A stretch of DNA of 64,000 bases from Pomacea canaliculata (lineage: Eukaryota > Mollusca > Gastropoda > Architaenioglossa > Ampullariidae): positions 42,279,760 to 42,343,759 of the forward strand of contig NC_037592.1 of NCBI RefSeq assembly GCF_003073045.1. Direction: 5' to 3'. The translations under genes were made by a program, and so were the position numbers. Below the pieces are notes generated by a model. It was given only the letters and a program-made list of their open reading frames with translations. It was not told the origin of the DNA and searched no databases. Every line of letters begins with the position of its first letter. Position 1 is the stretch's first letter. This document shows, one piece after another, positions 24,101-36,100 of this stretch.

Positions 24101-27100
24101 TGTGGCAGATTTTAAGGAGGTTGAGCATTCAGTGTGAAGAACATTCCTGTTAAGGTTTTCAAAGTCTGATGGCTGTATTCTCTCTTCCCTAAAGACTTTG
24201 TTTTTCAGGACTCTGCCTTCTGCTTCACTCTCATGACAGGTACCACTGTTTGAAGTTCTTTGCCTCTTTGACAAATTACTGAATTTCGAGAAGTTCACAG
24301 ACTGTTCATCATCATCTGTCAGCCAATGATCTGGTGAATGCTTACGCTTTTCAAAGCTGTGCTTTGCTGGTGACTTTAGAATGCTCTCACTCGCCTTCCC
24401 TCTGTTCAAAGGGGATTGAGGAAGAGGTTGGTTATTGAATGTGCTCTCACTTATCTTCCCTCTCTTTACGGGGACTGAGAGAGAGGTCGGTTATATGATG
24501 TCACACAAGTGCTGCTATTGGTGACAAGAGTCTTCTCTCTCCAAACAGCTGCTTTTCCTAAACTTACTTGAGGTGTGCTTGGGAGAACTGAGACATCACT
24601 GTCTTCATCACTAAAAAGGTCATCATCACTTATTTCAATTCTCTCCACATCTTTGCTTTCTGAATAACAGAATGTCTCAGAACTGTGCAAGTTTTTGACA
24701 TTACTTGTTGCAGCTGGTGATGAGTGATTGCTGCAGTGTTTCTGACAATCACTTGGTGGTGTAACATCTCTTGTTAAATTTGCTGTAGGGCCTCTCAAAG
24801 AACTACCCCTACTGAAACTGTCCTCTTCCCTCAACACAAGAAGATGAGCATCGTCGTCATTATCACTGTCGAGTTCTTCATTGTGTAGAGTTCTTAGAGG
24901 CTCAATTGTTTCAAAATAACTCCCAGATATTGTTTTCACACTTTCAGAAGCACTGCAACTATTCATTTCGCTTACAGGGGAAACTATGGCACTGTGGGAG
25001 CTATTTTTGTTAGATCTTAGGAGCATAGTAGTGTCTCCACTAGGATATAGCTCAGTTCTATCCTGTTTGGTCCTCTCTTTCACTGTAGTTTCTACTTCTT
25101 TTGGTGTACATCTGCCTTCTTTCAGGGGGTAGCTGTCTTCTTTTAGGGGTGTTTGGGTTTTGCTGAGAACAAAGCCTTTTCTGATGACAGTTTTATCCTC
25201 CTCGATGGGAGATTTATTTTTGTTGGTAAGATGTTTATCTTCTTTAATGAGAGGCTTATCATTTTTCAGGAAAGTTTTTCCTTTTTAAAGTTAGTTTCAT
25301 GGTTAGAGATTTGAGATCTTTCATTAAGCAAAATTTTGCAATCTCTGATAACAAACTTTGTATCTTTTACACCAACTTCTTCATCTTTTGCACACTGTTG
25401 TCATCTCTCTGCACTCTTCCACTATGCTCAATGGGATAACCAAGATCCTGACAAATGTCAACCATTTGCTGGCTCCTCCACAGTCTCTTCTGACAAACAT
25501 CTCTGAGTCCCATCACATCCAGTCTGCAAACAAGGAAGCATACCCAATGTCTTTACATATGAAGCCTCAAAAACATATGTTCTATTACACTTTGTGAGGG
25601 GCAATAAAGTTTAATGTTTAAAAAAATAATCCTACTTACTAGGTTAAGATTAGGTAAATAACAATGAAGCAAACTGTTTTAGGAAAGAAAAACATTTATT
25701 GGCAGCAATAGCTTCATAAACTTGTACCTTTCAGCAAGGTCTAATGTGGAAGCAAGGAGTCTGTCCTCAATGTTTGTCAGACCACCATAGAGATACCTCA
25801 ATAAGGCTAGGACACTATCAGAAGACCAGGCTGAAAGATTGGCTATTCCTGAACCATCCTGCACCAACTGAAAAATATGTAAAAATAAAATGTTTGGAGT
25901 AAGTTCTCTTTCTTCAAGACTACCAGATGACATGACCATAGGAGACTAGCTCTTTAACCACCAAAAAGTTCCTGACAGTGAGCTAGCATGTGTCTGGTGT
26001 GCAAAATACCCTTTTCGATAATTTCAATAACTTGTGATTCATACAAAGTTACCCTTAATCAACCCCTTTAGCAAACTCACTGTAAAATACATTTGTCATA
26101 TATCAGAACATGTTTTTGCATGTATGAGAGAGAGTGTAAAGAAAATAAAACTTTTAAAATCTTACTTTCAGAATTTGCTATTGATGTTAGGGTTATCTGT
26201 TCATTTCAATGCTCTTCACAAACCACTTGTTATGCATTTATGTTTAACATGCATATAACAAGACCATTTTCCAGAATGATATTTATGTCACACATCTGAC
26301 AATCAGATCAGAAAACAAAATGTCAAAGTAAAAACTGACTTGCAGAAGTTGTGGACAGCGGATTGACAAGATGAGGCAATGGACATGCAGTTCTTGTCCA
26401 CTAGACACAATTATTTTAGCATCGCTGTATGCGGGCTGATTCACCAGGCGGAGGAAATCTGATATCAAATCATCTGCTGCAATGTGTTCATCCTCTTCAC
26501 TCCCCTGAAACATGCCCAAAACAAGTCAAAGACCTGTGCAAGTTTCTGTCAATGTAGATTTACTGTTACAAATTATTACTTGCTGTCTCTATATCAATCT
26601 ACACTTATGAGTTTCTGTTTTTGGCTCTACTCTGTCAATATAGATTTACAATTCACTGCTTTTTGCTCCTGTCAGTGACTACCTGCAAGTTACTGCTTCC
26701 TCTCTATACATCAATCTAAAAGCTCAAAGTTGACATTTTTTCAGTGTTTATACTATAGTAATACATTATGTCATATGCTCATATTATATTTGCATATGTG
26801 GTAGGGCTTGTGAGCAAAAGAAAAATTTCTGTCTTGGACTCCTTGGACAGATAATAAAGTTTGATTTGATTAAACAGCCATCCTCTACATTTTGTAGACA
26901 TTGATGTGCCCTTCGTATGTGTTTGAAAAATGACAAGCCAAAGGCAAAGTGAATACATACATTAACATGTGTGTGTTTGTGTGCATAAATATGTACATGA
27001 GAAAGCAAGCAAGTAAATGAATCAGTAATGTGAGATGCATGTGTTGTATGTTGTGCATTGGATGTGAGGGTGTTGGTCAGCGCCATGCAAGAAGGAACAT

Positions 27101-30100
27101 GGACATCTGACACATAACTCCCATGTTAAATGTTTAATCTATCTATTAACAACATGACCTCTGAGCACCAGGGCAGTCTCCTGCTATGATATCAATGTTA
27201 CTTGTGACAAATAAGAGGGTTTGCACTGCTCCCTTAATGCTCATCAACCAAACAATGAGATTATATGCAGTCCCTAAGGTGAAACAATATCTGCAGTTTT
27301 ACTTCCAAGCAAATGCAGAAGTGCAACAACAATCTGTGGGTGCAGCTGATAATTTCTCTCTCCAATCTGACTGACCAGTGATTGTTCATCAGCAAAACAT
27401 GATGAATTTTGAGAAATGTTTTCTGCTTCTGCAGCCATGTCTGCCAGCACAAAGGCTGTTTGAGTCAGAGGGCAGATTTTGAGCACCTTTCTCCTGAAAA
27501 AAAAAAAAGATGTCATGTAAATAACAACCACATCCATAACAATCACTGCCCAACAACCTGAAGTCCTCTTCTAAATTTTCACAATAGCTACAGCTACTTA
27601 CAGATATAAAGATTCAGGATAAATTTTCACAATAAATACAGCTACCTACAAATATGAAGATCCAGAATAAATTGTGTAAAATTATCAGCAGAAGTAATAT
27701 GCTTTAATGGTGCCTCACTTCAGTCCTGTTTTCTCTTGGTCCAGGTGTTTGAGATTCTGAGGAATGGCAGTCACCTGCAATCTTGGAGAGACCACAGAGC
27801 TTGCTTCCAGCATCGAAAGTACTGATCTCAACAGGGGGCATCAATTCTAAAACATAAAACAGCTCTCGGGGGTTGTCTTTTCCTCCACTCATCTTCTCCA
27901 TTGACAGTGAGGCGATCTTCCAAAAGGACTGATGACAGATTCAAGCACTCAGCTTAAAACAAAACATACAACATACAGCATCAAGCTTTAAGTGTCATGG
28001 AGACTTTTAATGTTTGGGAAGAATTCTCATTCAAGAAAATAACTGAAGCCACTTCTAGTTGCAGAGATAATTTCTAGACTGCATTTTGGTCTCTGTTAAC
28101 AGAAACTTTGTCAATACAGTTTTCCCTCCTTAAAGCAAAAAGGTGAGGAGGGAAAATAGGCTGTTATCTCTTTCACTGTTGATCCAGCTGTACCCAAGGT
28201 ATCACACAGTCAGACAAGTTCAGACAATAAGGAATCCACTTAGTTCTCACAAACAAAGGATCAGACAAAGTTCCCATTGCTTCTCAACTGCTCTGCTTCT
28301 AGGTCTTCTTTTGTAGTTAATAATAAGAAATAATAATGAGGATTTATAAAAGATTATAAAAGATTCCAAAGATTAGCTCACAGTGCTTTACATAATCCAT
28401 ACATAGACTAAATCATTAACAACCATTCAACCATATTCACATATAACACACATGGTATGCACATTTGTGGTCAAGACAGAGTCACAGTTCAGGAAAGATG
28501 TGTCTTAAGTTTAAAGGAGATAAGAGAATCAGAAATCAGAGTGACTAAGGCTGACAGGTAATCTGTTCCAAGTTGCTGGGGCTTGGTAGGAGAATGATCT
28601 CTGTCCACCTTTGTCCTAGTGGGATTCGCAGAAGCTTAGTGTCAGAAGTTGAGCAAAGAGGTCATACGAGCGTATAGATGACAATGAGTTCGGAGAGGTA
28701 CTGATGGCCAGTGCCAGAAATGGCAGAGTAAGTCAAACTGGAAAGTCTGTAGGCCATATGACCAACGACTGGCAGCCAGCGAAGACAGTGAATGATATAC
28801 CTTCACATCTAGATAGTCTGCAGATGAGGCGAGGAGAGTTATTCTGGATCGTTTGAAGTTTGTCAAAAAGATACTTGGGAATTCCAGCTAAAAGAGAATT
28901 ACAATAGTCCATCCTTCATAGCACAAAAGAATAGATTAGAGTTTTAGTTGTGGTGAGATAATGACGAATGGTACTGATCTTACGAAGTTCAAGGTAACCA
29001 TTTCTGCAGACATCAGAAATATGCTGAAGAAAAGTCAAATTCTGATTGAGAATGACACCCAAGCTGCGGACAGAAATTGCTCATTATGAAGCAAGCTACC
29101 CTCCTACATTTCTAAATCTTGTCTAGGCCTGGAAAATAGTTTCCTTCCAGACGTATTACAGTTGCATTATTAGCATTTCAGAAGTAAATGTTTGTTTGTG
29201 TTTTACAGTGTGCCAGCAACTAAATTCCAGAAGTAAAAATGCTTCAAAAAGATGCAAAGTAATAAGAACAGACATTCTTGTCTACCTTCTGCTCACTCTC
29301 CTCTGTCTGAGAGAGAACCAGTCTCTTGATACTCAGGTGTTGCAGATGATTTTTATCAACTGCTGGCAGCATCACAAATCTTTCCTCTTCCTCCATCTCC
29401 TAAACATATATGTCAAAACATCAGCTGTCTCCTCCACTCAGCCTTTCAAGTAAACTTGAAGACAACCAAACATTTTACTTGTACATTTGGAGTAATCAAA
29501 ATAACATTGCACTTTAGCAACCTTCTTTGGTGCCTAAACAAGAGTTATCCCACAACACTCTGTGTCAACACAACAGTAAATTTGTCACAAAAAGACAACT
29601 AGCAATCTGTAGATTTAGAAGCATAACATGTAACCTGGAGACCTGCAAAACCAAAACACTCACCTGTGACAATAAGTCTGATACCCTGTTGGCAATACGA
29701 CTGGCAGCTTGACTGCTGTTCAGGGTGTAAAGAAGGTAATCATCTTTGTTTCTGTAAGTGATCCACATTTTTAATTAAAATAAATTACCAGAACTACATC
29801 AATAGGCTAGAATGCATACTCTCATGTAAAGTTAGTTAAATAATATTTGTATTCACAGAATAATATATGCATGAATAAATTAAAGCAGCAATGTGTAAAC
29901 ATATACAGACAAGAACAATACATGCACGAATAAATGAAAGTAGCAACATGTAAGCAGATGATAAATGAAACTGCCAATGTGTAAGTATATGATAATATTA
30001 ATCAACTTTATCACATTCCTGTATCTACACTGCTATTTACATCCAGGCATGCATATGCAGGCACACATACACACACTTTCTTGTTTGCACAGGACCAGAC

Positions 30101-33100
30101 TTACAGCTGTGGGGCACAAACACGGACATGTGTAGACACAATGATGTGCAATAATACTCAACATTTCATTTTTGCGTTTTCTGGGGCCAGATCTGGAGCT
30201 GGAGGTGGCTGTTGTTGAACAGGGATAGAGTGATGATGATAAAGCTAGTGCCAACTGAGTATCTTCCTCCAATTTACTGTCAATAATAATAAAAATGTGC
30301 AATCTATATAATGCAGAATCACAAAAAGCACCATGCACTAAACATTTGATACAAAAACTAGGTTAATGTACAGCACTTAAAGAAACAAAAAGATGAGCAA
30401 CAATGAAAAAGAAGTACAAGAGTTAGTGAGATAACTGTACTGACAAAGACTTAGCTTAAAGGTGATCAACAAAGGGATCCTGCAGGACAGACTAACCAAG
30501 AGATAGAAAAGAGAGAGAGAGAGAAAAAAAACCCAGGTTAGTAGTGGATTGCGTGTAGGAGTAGTGCTCATGGAAAAGATGTGTTTTTAATGCATGTTTA
30601 AAAGACTTATTTGTGGGTCAGTGACAGATATAAAAGAGAAGGTAGTGCAACTGTTCTAATAAACAACAACACATAATAATAATAGCATTATCACCACTAT
30701 ATCATCCAAAACGTCATGATTACTACTATCAGTGCTCTTTTATTCTTTCTTCCAAGAAAGCTATAATCATAAATAATAATCTCCATCTTTTATTCTTTAT
30801 TCTAAAGAAGCTACTGCAATTATCAGCTACTGACATGCACAAATGAATCATTTGTAAATATTTCTTTTACAGTATTAGACTGAAAAACTAAAAATGCATA
30901 AAATATACCTTTTAGGGGCCGAAGTCTTTTGGATTCCATGGCCCAAGAATCTCATTTGATTTTTCTCAGCAGGTCTATTGACAAAGAATTATTTTATAAA
31001 ACCTAACACTGCCTTATCTTGACCTCTGCAACTTAATCAAATCTTTAAAAACAAAAATGTTAATACAGATGTTGTAAATGATAAATTCTGGATGACTGTC
31101 ACTCTCCTTGTGTTCATTTGTAATGGTAAATTAACTGGCTTAGATCAGATTATGCCTGTAGTATGCCATTAGCAAATCAGCAGCCAGGTAACCTCTTGAT
31201 GAATGATGGCTGATGGCTACGCCAAGTTCTCAAGTATCCCTTAAGTGCATACAGCTCTGTGAGTAGCTTATTATGTCTTCCTGAACCACATCATGCTGAA
31301 AAATGTTTGTCCCTCTGCCATGATTAAGCTAAAAGGAAGTAACTCAACATATGCTTCTGTATAACACAAAAAGGAAATGTGTCATGATCAATAACCTGTG
31401 GACATGTGACAGGATGCCTGCGGCCAGGTTTGCTTCATGTTCTTCTTCCTGCTTCTTTATTAAAGTTAGCAGCTGCTCTGTGCTGACTTCCAGTTTAGCA
31501 GAGCACTTCTTCAAGTGGATTTTACGGCTCTAAAACAAAGTACCCAAAAAAATGTCTAAAACAGCTGCTAATGGGAAAGCTGAACAATTCCTTTGATTTT
31601 TCTCATGCATAAAAAAAATTACCTCATAGGAATATTACCTTGCAGGGCTCTTGAACAACAAACAAAATGAAACGTACTTTTGTTTAGATGACTTAGACCT
31701 CATCTTTGAAGCAAAGTTAATTTACAGTGTTTAGCTACACTTTACATGTATTAATAATATTAATAATATATACACACACACACATCAGTTATTAGCCACA
31801 GTTTGGCCAAGCTTTTTATGATATGCACAGCTCTCTTGTACAAAGTTTTAAAAACAAAGACAAAACATATCTGAATACATGGGACTGTTAATGTGCTGGC
31901 TTTGCTAAGCACCATTTGTAACAGAAGAACTGTCCTCGCTGTGGCCTTGTAAGAAATAACAAAGTGTATTATTGATGTTTGCCACTCTCAATAAAAGCCT
32001 GCAGAGCTGAGAAAATAATGTTCTTGATCCCAGTAAAATAAAACTCTTGAAAATTTTGTAAGCTATCAAACTGATAATTGTACATTATACTGCATTACTG
32101 AAGATTATTGACATTATTATGTACTCTAAAAATATAATGCTATATTACAGTCTAGGGTTATTGCACTGTACCTCACATACCCTACCCTGGTGAATGATGC
32201 AGCAAACTTAAAGGCGGAACTTCTTCTGGCCGACAGAATCAAATGGTATTGCCCGTGCGAGGGAATGTAGGAGTACACGCAGTGCTAACTAGCAGTGTCC
32301 AGTCATCTTCAATTACTACCTGGACAATAGGTAGGGTAGACATCACAGGCACTGCCGACTAGCCTGGCAATAAAACATCTTTCTCACCCGACCAGTATTT
32401 GCTGAAGGGTCTGAGAGCTGAGAGGAAATGACTTCTATTTGAACATACTATGATGATTAGGATTGAACATATTCTCTCCACAAAAAACAAAAGTAGAATA
32501 TATAAAGGAGAGAAGGATGAACAGCAAAAATGACACAAACATAAAGACAACTGAATTTTCAAACTTTATTTTTATTGCTTTTTTTTTCTTTCTTTATATC
32601 TCTTATCTTTCTTTTCTCATAGGCGGGGATATCAATATTCGACTTGTAGTCGTGATTACCTGTGCGGTCTATGTGTGCATTCCACTCAAGTTTTGAGTGC
32701 AACGTGTGTGTACACTAGTGTTCACACTGTAGCATTATTATTTTATTTTCCAGTTGTTATGTACACTTTGTTTCTTACACCTTGAATCTGGGAAATGACA
32801 GTTTGTGTCCACTCACGAATTCGATGTCCTTTCTACTACACCATTTTCTTACCGCTATCTGTACTTCCGTGGCAGCTACTCATCATGCACTTCTATAAAT
32901 GTGCAATAACATTCGAGGCTGGAACCAAGAAGGCAGAGCTTGTATATACACCGGTGTTAGTTTGACTCTGGTGTGGTTTTGTTTCATTTTTGACAGCCCA
33001 ATGAAAACAAGTAAGAAAGGGAAAAAAGAGCAGCAACAATAACTAAATATAGTTTGCTACTGAAATTGGTTTAATTTATTTTTACAGTTTCAAACGCCTT

Positions 33101-36100
33101 CCCCCTTCATCTCGATTACAAGGAATTCAGCATTTCTTATTAGCATATGTGAAGTACAGGTATGCTAACAAAATCAGTGGCTAGAGGCACTGTCATACAC
33201 ATTGATATATAACAAAGCAAAATCACCAGCATAACAATGGAAACACAAAAATTAATACTGTTTGCAGTTTTAGAGTGGAATGAACATGTCTATAGAGACA
33301 ATACATTTGTCAGTGCAGAGCTGTACCGTGGTTAGGACAAATTTTGGTTTTTAAAGTGCAAACATTGATGGTAAATTATTTCTTCATTTATCAATGATGG
33401 TTTGATTTTGTTATTTAAATTATATTATTTATTTCCAAATTTTCATCAGAAGTACTGTTTTCTTCATGTTTGAAATCAAATTTGTGTTGTGTAATGACAC
33501 ATCTCCAGATATCCTCTACTAGTTGCTAAATTGTTCTTTTTTAAAGTGCATTGTCTAAGTCATCTCCAGTTGTGCTGAACACTTGTTTTGTTGTAATTTG
33601 AAGTAGAATCTCTATCAACATGTTCATTCCAGTCTAAAACAGCAAGACCCATGTGCATGTCATAGTGCCTCATGTTTGTAATGTGAACATGCTAGGGCAG
33701 TTGACACCACCTGTGAACTCCACCCTGCCTCAGGGTCAGGGCAGCAATAAAGGAAAACTGATCGCTTGTTAAAGTCAGCACCGGGTACTCCTACCTTCTC
33801 TCAAAAGGGCAAGACCATTTTAAAAAACACCCACAAGAAGTTCCACCTTTAAACTTCCCCATAAAATCTCACACATCCTAACCTGTTGAGTACGAAGAAT
33901 TTTGCCACACATGGGACAGTTCAGCACCTGCATCCTGGCAGCCTGCAGTGCCTTCTGGTGCATTGCTTCTTCTTGCTTCTTTTGATCAAGCTGAGACAGA
34001 AACAGAGTTAACCATGACATGACTTTCCTAATTTGTGCTTCTGGTGCCAGACTGAAAACAATCTCTGTCAAAAAATGCACCAGCATAAAGAAACAGTCTG
34101 CTGCAGCAAAATGTCATTATGACTACGACTCTAAGTTGTTTCTAAACACATTCTCTTATATACCCTCTATTGAAAGCAAAGGTGACACAGCCAATAGACA
34201 TCCCTATTCCAAAAAAGCTATAGGAACATAAAAGACTCAAAGGTTGCTGTATCACTCATCTTGAAGGCTTGTATTGCATGCACTGACCAAAAACAGATTT
34301 ACAATATTTTTAGTGTCTAAAATATAGCCTTCCATATTTAATCAATGGAGGAATAATAATAATGATGTACTTATATGCAGCCCCTAAGGCTCAATTACTA
34401 TTATGATATACTCTGAACAGAGAGGGAGTGGGGAATTGGTGTTTTACACTGAGCCAGCAACTAAGGCTATATATATATCATGACAATGCAGCAAACAGAT
34501 ACCACATGCAGAGAAAGAATTGCATGTCCTAGACAAGAGTTAAATCCAGGACAGCCAACCTACCCTGAACAGATACCATGTAGACAGTAAGTAAAGAAGC
34601 TGAAAAGATATGGCGACGAGATCTGTCAAAATCATGCAGCATTATTTTGGACCTTCTGCAAGAAAACAGTTTAATGCAAACCACACACACTTCAAAATAG
34701 CCTCTCACCTCATCAAAACACTTGTTTGTGTGCATATTCCTGCGGTGTGAATTTAGATGTGTAATGTCTTTCTGGCAAAGGGGACAGAAGACATAGCCAG
34801 CATTCAATGTCTCCCCTTTAATTGACATCACCTGTTTCTTGTCACCAGTTCCTCCTGTTTGTAAATAGCATCAGAACATTGTAGTTGCTTTAAAGACACT
34901 TTCTTCCAATTTCCAGAGGATCAAAGCAGTTGTCAGAATAATGGATTTTATGAAGTTGCATTTTACACAAATGGACCAGGTTGTTGATGCAATGAAATTC
35001 TAGGCAACTGACAGGGGGGAGGGGAAGAAATTGGTGTTTTACCCCGAGCCAGCAACAAAGGCTATATCATGACAAGGCAGCCAGCCCTGTAAACGGATAC
35101 CACTTGCAGAGAAAGAACAGCGTGCTCGAGACAAGAGCTGAACCCAGGACAGCCAACCTCCATTGTATTGGTGACAGGCATTAACTGTTACGCTACTGGA
35201 CCACCCTAGCCAACTGACAGTAACTATTAGGTTAAAATATGGATGCAAACTAACTTTTAGTTATGTGTTTATATGCTTGCTGTTAAATGCCATTACCCTA
35301 CATGTAAAACACAAAAATGTCAAAAGAATGTACTTTCACACATCTACACCTGCACACACCCACAGATGTGTGGACTGCACACAGCATAATGGTGGCAGGC
35401 AGTGTGTAGGCAATGTTGTCACTAGTGGTTGCATTTAATGATGATTATACTAATGATACCAATCATTGTGAAATAAATCACATAATAAAAAACAACAAAC
35501 TAAAAAGATATATACCATCTGACAAAACCTGTTGTTTCCATCCAAACTGCTCCTGCAGGCAAACTTTCAAGTGCTTCACAAAGCATCCTCGTGGAAAAAG
35601 CTGACCACAGGTTGGGCAGGTGTGTTGAGTGGTGGACAGGCTTCCCTCCGAACAGCTTTCAACATTCTCTTCACAGCAATCTTGCACCTCTTCACAGCTG
35701 CTTTGTAAGCCTTCACAACTACCAGATGCTGTCAAACCGAATGCACCTGCACTAGTTGTATTATTCTTGCTGGCCATGGCAATGATACTGTGCTCACTTG
35801 TCCCATTGTTAGTGACCTCAACAATAGTGTCATTTTCACTTGTCCCATTCTTAGTGAACTTGAAAATAGTGTCAGTCTCACTCGTTCTATCCCTACTAAC
35901 ATTAACAGCATCACTTACAGCCAGCTTGATAACATCTGTATCATAAGGTGCTCTATCCAAGTTCCCTGCTCGTTCCATCTCAGGATCAGATTTTAGTAAA
36001 ATGTTGTGTTTCCTTTTCAGAGCCTCATTTTGACCATCCGGTGCTGCAGCCAACTTTAAGTCTCTATTCCCAACATGCGCACTTAAGCCATCTGGTTTGG

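Noticed and set aside
32167-32340. Possible short element with TACCCTACC-type inverted ends
   Set aside because: The matching ends are only about nine bases and no target duplication was found.
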